Shown here piece by piece: positions 16,723-26,765 of a stretch of 64,000 bases of DNA. Positions within the stretch are counted from its first letter, which is position 1. Each line of letters opens with the position of its first letter. Position numbers and translations under genes: made by a program. Source of the DNA: Chlorobiaceae bacterium (GTDB lineage: Bacteria; Bacteroidota; Chlorobiia; Chlorobiales; Chlorobiaceae); assembly GCA_013334525.1 (NCBI GenBank), contig JAAXXK010000008.1, positions 3,614 through 67,613 of the forward strand. The letters are read 5' to 3'. The notes below the pieces were generated by a model, which was given only the letters and a program-made list of their open reading frames with translations, was not told where the DNA came from and made no database searches.

Positions 16723-16758
16723 AAAAAAGCATTGCTTTTTCCGAAGCAATGCTTTTTT
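16723..16758 (+). terminator. Terminator of the pscAB operon
   Basis: AAAAAAGCATTGCTT (16723-16737) pairs with AAGCAATGCTTTTTT (16744-16758) around a 6-nt loop: a long stem with A and T tails on both sides. Confidence 0.9.
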
Positions 16759-16839
16759 TATTGTGCAGATAATTCAGCCCAAATAAATAGAAAGAGAGTG
16801 TACAATCACAGCATCCAACCACAAGACCGCCATGTAGCG

Positions 16840-17565
16840 ATGTCCGACAGGACACTGGTCATTGTACCCACCTACAACGAGGCGGATAATGTAGAAAGGT
16901 TGCTGGGTGCAATTCTGGAAAGGTATGTCGAAAACCTTGATATACTGGTTATCGATGACAACTCTCCGGATGGAACGGCATCGATCGTAAAACGGATCAA
17001 GGCGAATGAACTTCGAGTGAACCTGCTTGAACGGCCGAGTAAGCTTGGTCTCGGTACAGCATATCTGATGGGGTTCCGTTATGCGCTTGATCGTGGATAT
17101 GGTCACATCATTGAAATGGACGCCGATTTTTCGCATGATCCGGCATCGATATCATTGCTGCTTGAGGCAATGCAAAATGCCGACCTTGTCATTGGTTCAC
17201 GATACATGAACAATACGGTTAATGTGGTCAACTGGCCATTGTCGAGGCTTATTCTTTCAAAGGCAGCAAGCATTTATACCAGATTGATCACTGGAATGCC
17301 TGTCTATGATCCAACCGGCGGTTTTAAATGTTTCAGCGCAAGGGTGCTTGAGTCTATCGATCTAGACAGGGTTCATTCACAGGGGTACTCATTCCAGATT
17401 GAAATGAATTACCGGACCTGGAAAAAACAGTTTCTCATTAAAGAGGTACCGATCGTATTCGTGGACAGAAGCGTCGGCAAGTCGAAGATGACACGCAAGA
17501 ATATTGTTGAAGCCGTATGGATGGTCTGGTGGCTTAAAATCCTTTCGATAGCCGGCCAGTTGTAG
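16840..17565 (+). CDS. Polyprenol monophosphomannose synthase-like glycosyltransferase (GT2)
   Basis: Transfers a sugar from a nucleotide donor (GDP-mannose in characterised relatives) to a polyprenyl phosphate at the cytoplasmic membrane face. The start at 16840 gives MSDRTLVIVPTYNEADNVERL; the frame upstream runs through the pscB terminator. The 241-aa single-domain protein shows the GT2 motifs VPTYNE, DDNSPDGT, EMDADFSHDP (metal-binding Asp) and GSRYMNN, and lacks C-terminal membrane helices, so it is the soluble DPM1-like form. It could feed surface glycan or protein glycosylation. Convergent with the EF-G-like gene across the TGGAC repeat. Confidence 0.88.
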   Translation: MSDRTLVIVPTYNEADNVERLLGAILERYVENLDILVIDDNSPDGTASIVKRIKANELRVNLLERPSKLGLGTAYLMGFRYALDRGYGHIIEMDADFSHDPASISLLLEAMQNADLVIGSRYMNNTVNVVNWPLSRLILSKAASIYTRLITGMPVYDPTGGFKCFSARVLESIDLDRVHSQGYSFQIEMNYRTWKKQFLIKEVPIVFVDRSVGKSKMTRKNIVEAVWMVWWLKILSIAGQL

Positions 17566-17591
17566 GAGAATGTGGGAATGGGAGAATCGGG

Positions 17592-17737
17592 AATGGACGG
17601 AATGTAAGAATGGACTTAATGGACGTTATGGACGTTATGGACGAGTGAGGGTAAACTTTCTGGATACAGGCAGAAAATCTTCTCCTGTCCATAACGTCCA
17701 TCTCCCACATTTGTCCATTCAGTCCATAACGTCCATT
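17592..17737. repeat. Inverted array of 9-bp TGGAC repeats (site B)
   Basis: Left arm (about 17593-17645): ATGGAC units followed by GGA, TTA, GTT, GTT and GAG triplets. Right arm (about 17688-17737): the reverse complement, GTCCAT units including GTCCATAAC twice. The arms could pair into a long hairpin. The array fills the gap between two convergent genes. An AATGTGGGA / TCCCACATT pair is also embedded, as in site C. Confidence 0.8.
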
Positions 17738-17753
17738 TTCTTCTTCCCCCCTC

Positions 17754-19835
17754 TCAGTGCTCCTTTTTCTCTTTTTCTGCGATCAGCTGGTTGGCAACTT
17801 CAACCGGGGCCTCTTCATAGTGGTCAAAGGTGTAGCTGTAACGGGCACGGCTCTGGGTCAGTCTTGTCAGTGCGTGGTGGAACAAGGACAGCGCAGCCTG
17901 CGGTATGAGGGCGTTGATGATCTGGAACCTCGAATCAGCGTCCATGCCAAGTATTTTTCCCCGTTTGCTCGAAATATCACCTACAATTTCACCCGTAAAC
18001 TGGTCTGGAGTCTGTACGGTAAGAAGATAGATTGGCTCGAGAATCAACGGTTTCGCTTTTTCGCTGGCGGCTTTGAATGCCATTCCGGCTGCAATTTTAA
18101 ATGCGAATTCTGAACTGTCGACGGGATGGAACGAGCCGTCATAGACAACAGCCTTCATATCGACAACAGGGTATCCTGCAAGGGATCCTTCGATGATCGA
18201 TTCACGCAGGCCTTTTTCCACTGCTGGGATATAACGGGTTGGAACGACGCCGCCTACCACTTCACTTGCAAATTCGAATCCGGAGTCGCGTGGCTTTGGT
18301 TCAATACGAACCCATACATCTCCATACTGGCCGCGTCCGCCTGACTGCTTCTTGTATTTCCCTTGTGCAGATGCGGCTATCCTGATGGTTTCGCGGTAAG
18401 GTATCCTGATGGGCGCTATATCGACCTTGACGTTGAACTTGTTCAGGAGACGGCTGATGATAATGTCAAGATGGGTTTCACCAAGCGTTTTCAGGATAGT
18501 CTGGTTGAACTCGACGTCATGCTCGATTGCGAAACTGGGGTCCTCTTCATGGAGATGGTGAAGCCCGGCGGAGATTTTTTCCTCATCTCCCTGGGCGACA
18601 GGGACAATAGCTGAAGAGAGTACCGGTTCAGGGAAAATAATGGGACTGATACGGCAGTCGACACCTTTGTCCGCAAGAGTGTCGTTCGTATGCGAATCCT
18701 TGAGCTTGACCACCATTCCAATGTCACCGGCAAGCAGTTTGTCGACCGGTATCTTTTTCTGGCCAAGCATGGTATATACCTGCCCGAGTTTTTCGACCTG
18801 CCCGGTCTGGGCGTCGACCAGCTCATGGCCGCTTTCGATATGTCCGGAATAGACGCGGATATAGGATATCTCACCAACCCTGGGTTCTGACATTGTCTTG
18901 AAAATGAAGGCTATCGTCGGTCCGTCCGGATCAGGCTGCAGCAGCTTCTCGTCGTTATTGACCGTACAGTATGCATGTTCGGGACCACGCTCAATTGGTG
19001 AAGGGCAGAGGTTTACGATGGCGTTCAGGAGGCGTTCGGTGCCGATGAGGTGCAGGGGAGAGGAACAGAAAACAGGGAAAATCGTTCTGGTTACCAGTGC
19101 AGACTTGATGCCTGCCCTTAGTTCGTCTTCGGTAAGGTTTCCGATTTCGAAGAACCTGTTCATCAGCTCCTCGTCGGTTTCGGCAACCGCTTCTACAAGC
19201 TGCTGGTGAAGATCTTCAGCCTGTTTCCGGTAAAGGTCGTGTATCTCGGTAACCACCATGTTCCCGGGTTTGTCGGGGCTGAATTCGAGCTGCTTCATCA
19301 AAAGCACATCAATCAGGATATGGTGCCCGAGCCCCTGGTCAACAGGGAACTGGATCGGAGTGACCATGTGGCCGAAATGGTCGCGAAGCGATTCAAGGGT
19401 CGAATTGAAGTCGGCACGTTCGGCATCGAGCCTGGTCAGCACGAACATGGTCGGCTTGTAATACTCCTGCGTATACTCCCAGACAGTATCGGTTCCGACT
19501 TCAACGCCGGCTGCCGCATTGACCGTGACCAGCACGGTATCTGCTACACGCATGGCCGATTTGACATCGCCGTGGAAATCGAGCAGTCCGGGGGTATCGA
19601 TGATATTTATTTTTTTCTCGTTCCACATGCCGTGGATGAGACTGGTGTTGAGGCTGTGTTTTCTTTCAGTTTCGTCTGCTGCATAATCGGACAGGGTCGA
19701 GCCTTCGTCGATGCTGCCGAGTCGGTTGATGGCGCCCATGCTCAGTGCGAGCGATTCGCAAAGCATGGTTTTTCCTGTCCCGGAATGGCCGGTAACGACA
19801 ATGTTCCTTAATTGATCCGTTGGAACAACTTGCAT
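17754..19835 (-). CDS. EF-G-like translational GTPase
   Basis: Paralogue-type elongation factor G of 693 aa. The start at 19835 (MQVVPTDQLRNIVVTGHSG) has AGGAG 8 bp upstream; an upstream in-frame start would add 17 residues without support. GTPase motifs: G1 GHSGTGKT, G3 DTPG, and a divergent G4 reading TRLD instead of NKxD. The EF-G domains follow in order (domain II about 300-390; domain IV with SGGRGQYGDVWVRIEP; domain V with PDQFTGEIVGDISSKRG). The GHSGxGKT loop and altered G4 are features of the EF-G-like subfamily, whose role (recycling, stress or other) is not settled. The canonical EF-G is not in the window. Confidence 0.88.
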   Translation of the reverse strand: MQVVPTDQLRNIVVTGHSGTGKTMLCESLALSMGAINRLGSIDEGSTLSDYAADETERKHSLNTSLIHGMWNEKKINIIDTPGLLDFHGDVKSAMRVADTVLVTVNAAAGVEVGTDTVWEYTQEYYKPTMFVLTRLDAERADFNSTLESLRDHFGHMVTPIQFPVDQGLGHHILIDVLLMKQLEFSPDKPGNMVVTEIHDLYRKQAEDLHQQLVEAVAETDEELMNRFFEIGNLTEDELRAGIKSALVTRTIFPVFCSSPLHLIGTERLLNAIVNLCPSPIERGPEHAYCTVNNDEKLLQPDPDGPTIAFIFKTMSEPRVGEISYIRVYSGHIESGHELVDAQTGQVEKLGQVYTMLGQKKIPVDKLLAGDIGMVVKLKDSHTNDTLADKGVDCRISPIIFPEPVLSSAIVPVAQGDEEKISAGLHHLHEEDPSFAIEHDVEFNQTILKTLGETHLDIIISRLLNKFNVKVDIAPIRIPYRETIRIAASAQGKYKKQSGGRGQYGDVWVRIEPKPRDSGFEFASEVVGGVVPTRYIPAVEKGLRESIIEGSLAGYPVVDMKAVVYDGSFHPVDSSEFAFKIAAGMAFKAASEKAKPLILEPIYLLTVQTPDQFTGEIVGDISSKRGKILGMDADSRFQIINALIPQAALSLFHHALTRLTQSRARYSYTFDHYEEAPVEVANQLIAEKEKKEH

Positions 19836-20067
19836 GTCAATACTCCTTTTTTGATTGGCTGTGACAAAGCAGTCTGCATTAACCATTTCACATTACCGTT
19901 TGCTCATGCAGTGAATCACCCTCAGGCTGCTTTCAAAAAATTACATAAAAAAACTTGCATTCAGAGCTGATGCGGTCAGGAAAAGGTGCTTTGGGGGTTA
20001 TTAAATGCGCTATCGTTGTCCGAATTATGCACACCATTCTGTATCTTTTGTTACTGTTTTTCATTAA

Positions 20068-21399
<1,332 letters not shown>

Positions 21400-21523
21400 C
21401 CTTGCGGTTTTGGCTTTTCCGTCAATAAAGTTAATAAAGGGAAGCTGGCACGTCGATTGATTGCTCATTGAGTCCAACGATTCAAACGACGTGCCACCGG
21501 TCCAACCTTACCCGATCAGCATC

Positions 21524-21829
21524 ATGACAAGATATCTCTCCGAGATATGGGTCTATATCCGGTCGAATCCGAAGAAATTCGCGATTCAGGCTGGCCTTGT
21601 CGTGTTGGCGCTCGGTTTCATCTTTGGTGATTTCGGACTGGTTACCCGCATCAGCATGGAGGTGGAACATCGCCAGCTGGAGAAGCGTCAGGCCGAGCAG
21701 CAGAAGAAAATCGTTGCGGAGCAGGGTATGATCATGCATGCCGCACATCCCGACAGCATAGAGAAAGCTGCACGGGAGAAGTACAATTTCCGGAAGAAAG
21801 GGGAGACCGTTTTCATCATAAAGCAGTAG
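21524..21829 (+). CDS. DivIC/FtsB-like septum formation initiator
   Basis: Small bitopic division protein: one membrane helix (FAIQAGLVVLALGFIFGDFG, about residues 20-40) then a periplasmic coiled coil rich in Glu, Gln and Lys (about 48-70) and a short terminal domain with EKAAREKYNFRKKGETVF, the conserved end of the FtsB/DivIC family. The start at 21524 (MTRYLSEIWVY) is chosen because upstream residues look random. It is 101 aa. FtsB-family proteins bridge FtsL and FtsQ in the divisome. Confidence 0.85.
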   Translation: MTRYLSEIWVYIRSNPKKFAIQAGLVVLALGFIFGDFGLVTRISMEVEHRQLEKRQAEQQKKIVAEQGMIMHAAHPDSIEKAAREKYNFRKKGETVFIIKQ

Positions 21830-21883
21830 CCCCGTTCCCGTGGTGTCGGATCGACAGAGCTGGGCGGCCAGCAGGGGAGCCTG

Positions 21884-21925
21884 TACCGGACCGCTTTTTG
21901 CATAAACAGGGTTCCGGTATTTTCT
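21884..21925 (+). terminator. Probable terminator after divIC-like gene
   Basis: TACCGGACC (21884-21892) pairs with GGTTCCGGTA (21910-21919), with one bulge, followed by TTTTCTTT. Confidence 0.5.
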
Positions 21926-22080
21926 TTGTGCCTCTCTCCGTGGCGTTCAATGTTTGCCTTTCTTTGTACCCACGCCTGTCCTGAAAAGTCCGGATCCCTG
22001 CCGGCTTTTTTTTGTGCCGCTCTTTGCCTACCTTCAAAAACATTGTGCCTTCTTGCTTTTCAATATCAACAAGCGACCTC

Positions 22081-24165
22081 ATGACCGTAGACATCAGTAA
22101 GGCTGGTCATAGCATTGATTATCCCGTACCGGTATATAGTTATCGCCGACGCTATACACGGGAGGTGGCTTTTGGCGACATCGCCCTCGGCGGATACCAG
22201 CCGATCAGGGTAGAGTCCATGACCACAACCCACACCATGGATACCGTTGCGACGGTCGCCCAGTGCCGGCGGCTCTACGAAGCCGGCTGCGAGATTATCC
22301 GTCTTACGGTTCCGACCGAGAAGGATGCGGAAAACCTGAGGAATATCCGTGATCAGCTCCGCAGGGACGGGATCAGGACGCCTCTGGTGGCCGATATTCA
22401 TTTTTCGCCCAAAGCGGCCATGAAAGCTGTTGAGTTCGTTGAAAACATTCGCGTCAATCCGGGCAACTATGCCACCGGGGCCAAGTTCTCCAGCGATGAC
22501 TATACCGATGAGCAGTACCGGGCGGAGCTGGACAAGGTTCGTACCGAGTTTACGCCGCTGGTCAGGAAGGCCGCTGAACTGGGCGTTTCGATGCGCATCG
22601 GCACGAACCACGGCTCCCTGTCGGACCGTACCGTCAGCCGGTTCGGGAACTCCCCCGAGGGTATGGTCGAAGCGGCGCTCGAGTTCGCCAGGATATGCGA
22701 GGACGAAGCTTACCATGACGTGCTCTTTTCCATGAAATCGTCGAACGTCAGGGTGATGATCCAGGCTTACCGGAGGCTGGTGGCCAGGGCCGATGCCGAA
22801 CTGCGCTACGCCTATCCGCTGCATCTCGGTGTGACCGAAGCTGGTGACGGTGACGAAGGTCGTATCAAGTCGGCCATGGGTATCGGTGCGCTGCTCGAAG
22901 ACGGGCTTGGCGACACCATTCGCGTTTCGCTTACCGAGGATCCGGTCAATGAGGTCCCTGTAGGGTTCGCCATTGTCAGGAAGTACAACGACTACCATCT
23001 GGTCAGGGGCGACCGGGCGCATCTTCCGGTCAAGCACATCGTTGAGCATGGCCTCAAGCCGGTGGTGCACTCGATGCTGCCGTTCGAACCGTTCAGCTAT
23101 TCCAGGAGGGCATCGTGCCGGGTCGATGGCGCAGGCGAGCCCATAGGTGGAGATACCCTGCCGAGGGTTGAAACTGCCGCAGTCGCCTCTATCGCCGATC
23201 CGGAAGCGCTCAGGACGGAAATCCTCCAGAGGCTTGATCCGGAAAAGCCGGCCGATTCGATCCGCTCGGAATTTGTGGGTATCAGCGTCGGCAGCGTCGA
23301 GGATCTTCCGGCACTCGAAGGGCTTCTGGTGTCGCTTGGCGGGCTTCGTGACCGGATTGCGGTTTCCACGGCCGATACCCTCCTCTATCCGAAACTGCTG
23401 TCGCTTGTTTCGAGGGCCAGGCTCGATATAGTCGAGGGCGAGAGCCTCGGTACCGATCTTTTCGCAACGCTTCATGATAGCGGTGCTGCCGTTGAGTTTT
23501 GCTTTGTCCACGAGAACTCCTCTGAAACCGTGCCGGCCGAGGTGCTTGCCCGTCTGGCCGAAAAGCTCAGGGCAAAAGGGCTGAAACGCGTCTTGCTTTC
23601 CATCGTATCGACCCAGCCGCTCTATCCGGTCAGGAAGCTGGTGCTTGAACTGAAAAAATCGGGTATCGACTATCCTGTGGCTGTGCGTTACCGCCACAAA
23701 TCCGAAGGGCGATCGGGAGTGCTGATCGAAAGCGCGATTCAGGCCGGAACGCTTTTCTGCGACGGGATAGGCGACCTGCTTGCGCTCCAGACCGACCTGC
23801 CGGCCGAACAGGAGGTCGGCATTGCGTTCAACATCCTTCAGGCGGCCAGGATACGCATGTCGAAAACCGAGTTCATTTCCTGCCCCGGTTGCGGCAGGAC
23901 CTATTTCGAGCTCGAAAAAACCACGGCCCTGATCAAGCAGCGGGTTTCCCACCTGAAAGGCTTGAAGATCGGCATAATGGGTTGCATCGTCAACGGACCG
24001 GGTGAGATGGCCGACGCCGATTTCGGATACGTCGGCTCCGGCAAGGGGCGGGTGAGCCTCTATGTCGGAAGGGAGTGCGTCGAGGAGAACATGCTCGAAG
24101 CGGCGGCTCTGGAGCGCCTTATCGAATTGATACGGCAGAACGGAAAATGGGTTGATCCGATATGA
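22081..24165 (+). CDS. ispG: (E)-4-hydroxy-3-methylbut-2-enyl-diphosphate synthase, long form
   Basis: Iron-sulfur enzyme of the MEP isoprenoid pathway; it reductively converts MEcPP to HMBPP and feeds carotenoid, quinone and (bacterio)chlorophyll side-chain synthesis. The start at 22081 (MTVDISKAGHS) is preferred over the upstream frame. At 694 aa it is nearly twice the length of the E. coli enzyme. The N-terminal TIM barrel (about 25-290, RVESMTTTHTMDTVATVAQ) is separated from the C-terminal cluster domain (SCPGCGRTYFE and GCIVNGPGE cysteines) by an extra domain of about 280 aa, the three-domain architecture known from plants, Bacteroidetes and Chlorobi. The stop overlaps the next start (ATGA). 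Confidence 0.95.
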   Translation: MTVDISKAGHSIDYPVPVYSYRRRYTREVAFGDIALGGYQPIRVESMTTTHTMDTVATVAQCRRLYEAGCEIIRLTVPTEKDAENLRNIRDQLRRDGIRTPLVADIHFSPKAAMKAVEFVENIRVNPGNYATGAKFSSDDYTDEQYRAELDKVRTEFTPLVRKAAELGVSMRIGTNHGSLSDRTVSRFGNSPEGMVEAALEFARICEDEAYHDVLFSMKSSNVRVMIQAYRRLVARADAELRYAYPLHLGVTEAGDGDEGRIKSAMGIGALLEDGLGDTIRVSLTEDPVNEVPVGFAIVRKYNDYHLVRGDRAHLPVKHIVEHGLKPVVHSMLPFEPFSYSRRASCRVDGAGEPIGGDTLPRVETAAVASIADPEALRTEILQRLDPEKPADSIRSEFVGISVGSVEDLPALEGLLVSLGGLRDRIAVSTADTLLYPKLLSLVSRARLDIVEGESLGTDLFATLHDSGAAVEFCFVHENSSETVPAEVLARLAEKLRAKGLKRVLLSIVSTQPLYPVRKLVLELKKSGIDYPVAVRYRHKSEGRSGVLIESAIQAGTLFCDGIGDLLALQTDLPAEQEVGIAFNILQAARIRMSKTEFISCPGCGRTYFELEKTTALIKQRVSHLKGLKIGIMGCIVNGPGEMADADFGYVGSGKGRVSLYVGRECVEENMLEAAALERLIELIRQNGKWVDPI

Positions 24166-24947
24166 AATACTACACGTTGATCACCGGTGCCTCAACAGGT
24201 ATCGGTAAGGCACTTGCTGCCGATTTCGCCGCATCCGGCGACAACCTTGTCCTTGTGGCCCGATCCGGGCAGAAACTTGAAGAGCTGGCTGGAGAGCTGA
24301 GGCGATCCTGTGGCGTCGATGTCCGCGTCTGCAGCCAGGACCTTGGCCAGCAGGAGGGCCCTGCGAGCGTATTCGGCTTTTGTTCGGCAGAGGGGCTTGC
24401 CGTTGACCGACTTGTCAATTGCGCCGGTTTTTCGGTCGCGGGCAGTTTTGCGGGTATGCCGGAGGAGGAGCTGTTGCAGATGGCGATGGTCAATATGGTC
24501 GCCGTTGCGGCGTTGACCCGTTTATTCCTGCCGTCAATGATCGGGCGCCGCAGGGGGGTGGTGGTCAACATCGCATCGCTGGCTGCATTCCAGGGGGTTC
24601 CCGGAATGGCATACTACTCCGCGACGAAGGCCTTCGTGTTACGGCTCACCGAGGCGATCTTCGAGGAGCTTCGCGGTTCCGGTGTCCGCATTTGTGCCGT
24701 ATGTCCCGGATTCATCGACAACGACCAGTTCTACAACAGGGCAGGCCATGACCGGCGCCGGATTCACGGGCCCATATCGAGCCTCGAAGTTGTGGTCGCG
24801 GCGGTTCGTCGTGCAGTTTCCGGCAGATCCATCCAGGTGCTGCCGACTCTGTTGGATCGGATGATGGTATTTTCCCAGCGTTTCCTGCCGAGAACCCCGA
24901 TAATAAAGATTGCCGGATTTTTTGCAGGAGCGAAAGAAAAAATATAA
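24162..24947 (+). CDS. Short-chain dehydrogenase/reductase
   Basis: Classical SDR of 261 aa: TGASTGIGKALA nucleotide-binding loop at the N-terminus, NCAG motif (VNCAGFS), catalytic Ser in NIASLA and YXXXK (YYSATK), then a hydrophobic C-terminus. The cofactor and substrate cannot be read from the sequence. The ATG overlaps the ispG stop by 4 bp, so the two are translationally coupled. A lipid or isoprenoid-linked substrate is possible from context but unproven. Confidence 0.88.
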   Translation: MKYYTLITGASTGIGKALAADFAASGDNLVLVARSGQKLEELAGELRRSCGVDVRVCSQDLGQQEGPASVFGFCSAEGLAVDRLVNCAGFSVAGSFAGMPEEELLQMAMVNMVAVAALTRLFLPSMIGRRRGVVVNIASLAAFQGVPGMAYYSATKAFVLRLTEAIFEELRGSGVRICAVCPGFIDNDQFYNRAGHDRRRIHGPISSLEVVVAAVRRAVSGRSIQVLPTLLDRMMVFSQRFLPRTPIIKIAGFFAGAKEKI

Positions 24948-24976
24948 ATTCAGGGTCTTTTGGTACATTTTTTTCT

Positions 24977-25004
24977 TTGCTTTAATCAAGCCGGAAATTA
25001 TATT
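24977..25004 (+). promoter_or_regulatory. Putative promoter of the tRNA-secE-nusG-rpl-rpo operon
   Basis: TTGCTT (24977-24982), a 16-bp spacer and TATATT (24999-25004), about 25 bp before the first tRNA. Inferred from consensus match and position. Confidence 0.45.
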
Positions 25005-25028
25005 ACCAGCCCTGTATTTTTATGAGCT

Positions 25029-25101
25029 GCTGGTGTAGCTCAATTGGTAGAGCAGCTGATTTGTAATCAGCAGGTTGCGGGTTCGAGTCCCATCACCAGC
25101 T
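25029..25101 (+). tRNA. tRNA-Thr (anticodon UGU)
   Basis: Acceptor GCTGGTG/CACCAGC, D stem GCTC/GAGC, anticodon stem GCTGA/TCAGC with loop TTTGTAA. First tRNA of a four-tRNA cluster. Confidence 0.95.
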
Positions 25102-25115
25102 CATAGTACATGCAT

Positions 25116-25198
25116 GGGTAGGTAGCGAAGCGGTCAAACGCAGCAGACTGTAAATCTGTCGACAATTGTCTTCGGAGGTTCGAATCCCCCCCTACCCA
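25116..25198 (+). tRNA. tRNA-Tyr (anticodon GUA)
   Basis: Acceptor GGGTAGG/CCTACCC, anticodon stem GCAGA/TCTGT with loop CTGTAAA, and a long variable arm, as expected for a class II tRNA of 83 nt. Confidence 0.95.
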
Positions 25199-25218
25199 CT
25201 GTTTTTTGTTGGTGACAA

Positions 25219-25291
<73 letters not shown>

Positions 25292-25314
25292 CCGGTTCCT
25301 GGAGGAGTGGTTAT

Positions 25315-25387
25315 ACGTCAGTAGCTCAATTGGTAGAGCAGCGGTCTCCAAAACCGCAGGTTGGGGGTTCGATTCCCTCCTGGCGTG
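25315..25387 (+). tRNA. tRNA-Trp (anticodon CCA)
   Basis: Acceptor ACGTCAG/CTGGCGT (one T-G pair), anticodon stem GCGGT/ACCGC with loop CTCCAAA. It lies about 50 bp before secE and is probably cotranscribed with it. Confidence 0.95.
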
Positions 25388-25439
25388 CAGGTAGACTGCT
25401 TTCGAATGTTGTTCACGATTTTTACCGCGTTGGTTTATC

Positions 25440-25631
25440 ATGAAGAAATACATAGATATTGTCGGAAAGTACTATCGTGACGTCTTGGGCGAGATGCGCA
25501 AGGTGTCATGGCCGACGCAGGAAGAGGTGAAGGATATGACGGTTGTGGTGTTGACGGTTTCCGGGATACTTGCGTTGTTTACCTTCGCAGTGGACTGGGT
25601 TATCAACGCGACGATGGGGAAAATATTGTAA
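25440..25631 (+). CDS. secE: Preprotein translocase subunit SecE
   Basis: Essential small subunit of the SecYEG channel in the inner membrane. The 63-aa short form has the conserved amphipathic segment YRDVLGEMRKVSWPTQEEV followed by a single membrane helix (VVVLTVSGILALFTFAVDWV). It sits directly upstream of nusG, the near-universal arrangement. Confidence 0.95.
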   Translation: MKKYIDIVGKYYRDVLGEMRKVSWPTQEEVKDMTVVVLTVSGILALFTFAVDWVINATMGKIL

Positions 25632-25656
25632 GACTAAGGACTTCAAGGTATTGCAG

Positions 25657-26232
25657 ATGAGCGCCAAAAAAAAGGTGATTGAAGAGCAGGGTCCCCCACA
25701 ACTCCACTGGTATGCCCTCAGGATCTATTCCGGCCATGAGCGTAAGGTCAAGGAGGGGATCGAGATGGAGGCGGAGCGTCAGGGACTGACTGAGAAGGTC
25801 AAGCAGGTCTATATTCCCTACGAACGCTTTGTCGAAGTAAAAAACGGCAAGAAGAGGAGCCTGACCAAGAACGCATTTCCTGGTTATGTGCTGCTTGAGG
25901 CTGTTCTTGACAAGCAGACCAGGAACCTGATCATGGATATTCCATCGGTCATGGGATTCCTTGGCGTAGACGATAATCCGACTCCGCTTCGTCCTGACGA
26001 GGTCGAAAAAATTCTCGTGCCGGAAGGTACGATAGAGCACCGCTCCGTGGTCGAGGCCCCATTCAGGGTCGGCGACTCGGTCAAGGTTATAGACGGGCCG
26101 TTCAGCTCGCTTACCGGAATTGTTCATGATGTCTGCACCGAAAGGATGAAGGTCAAGGTCATGATCAACTTCTTCGGAAGAAGCACTCCGACCGAGCTGG
26201 ATTTTTCACAGGTCAAGTCGGTTTCGCAATAA
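25657..26232 (+). CDS. nusG: Transcription termination/antitermination factor NusG
   Basis: RNA polymerase elongation factor that links transcription to Rho or the ribosome. The start at 25657 (MSAKKKVIEEQG) is 25 bp after the secE stop; a longer frame overlaps secE and is unlikely. It is 191 aa: NGN domain with WYALRIYSGHERKV and PGYVLLEA, then a KOW domain with VGDSVKVIDGPFSSLTG. First of the factors preceding the L11-L1 genes. Confidence 0.97.
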   Translation: MSAKKKVIEEQGPPQLHWYALRIYSGHERKVKEGIEMEAERQGLTEKVKQVYIPYERFVEVKNGKKRSLTKNAFPGYVLLEAVLDKQTRNLIMDIPSVMGFLGVDDNPTPLRPDEVEKILVPEGTIEHRSVVEAPFRVGDSVKVIDGPFSSLTGIVHDVCTERMKVKVMINFFGRSTPTELDFSQVKSVSQ

Positions 26233-26276
26233 CAGGGTTAAAGTTTTCATTCAAGCTGTTGAAAGAGAGATAGAAT

Positions 26277-26702
26277 ATGGCAAAAAAGGTAGTAGGGTTC
26301 ATCAAGTTGCAAATTCCTGCAGGAGCCGCGAATCCTGCTCCCCCCGTAGGTCCGGCACTGGGCCAGAAAGGGGTCAACATCATGGAGTTCTGCAAGCAGT
26401 TCAACGCCAAGACCCAGGGTGAGGCGGGAATGATCACGCCGGTCGTGATCACGGTCTATTCCGACAAATCGTTCACCTTTGTCACCAAGACTCCTCCGGC
26501 TGCAGTGCTTCTCCTCAAGGAGGCAAAGCTCCAGAAGGGTTCAGGCGAACCGAACCGCAACAAGGTCGGTACGGTCACGATGGAACAGGTTCGCAGGATC
26601 GCCGAGCTGAAAAGGCCCGATCTCAATGCCATCGACATCGACGGCGCAGCCCAGATGGTCATGGGTACCGCCCGCAGCATGGGCATCATCGTCGAAGGCT
26701 GA
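26277..26702 (+). CDS. rplK: 50S ribosomal protein L11
   Basis: Binds the GTPase-associated centre of 23S rRNA. It is 141 aa, with the N-terminal [17 protein letters not shown] signature and the C-terminal rRNA-binding domain ending [13 protein letters not shown]. Preceded by GAGAGATAG. Confidence 0.98.
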   Translation: MAKKVVGFIKLQIPAGAANPAPPVGPALGQKGVNIMEFCKQFNAKTQGEAGMITPVVITVYSDKSFTFVTKTPPAAVLLLKEAKLQKGSGEPNRNKVGTVTMEQVRRIAELKRPDLNAIDIDGAAQMVMGTARSMGIIVEG

Positions 26703-26765
26703 CAGACGAAAAGTTTTTTTACCGTGGGAGGCCTGACAAGCCGCTTTCATAACCACTAATATATA

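Noticed and set aside
17592-17737. CRISPR array or minisatellite gene at the TGGAC arrays
   Set aside because: 9-bp units without spacers and with an inverted second arm; no cas genes in the window.
22066-23952. Long minus-strand open frame (628 aa) opposite ispG
   Set aside because: Shadow of ispG; amino-acid composition (Arg, His, Gln rich) is typical of an antisense frame.
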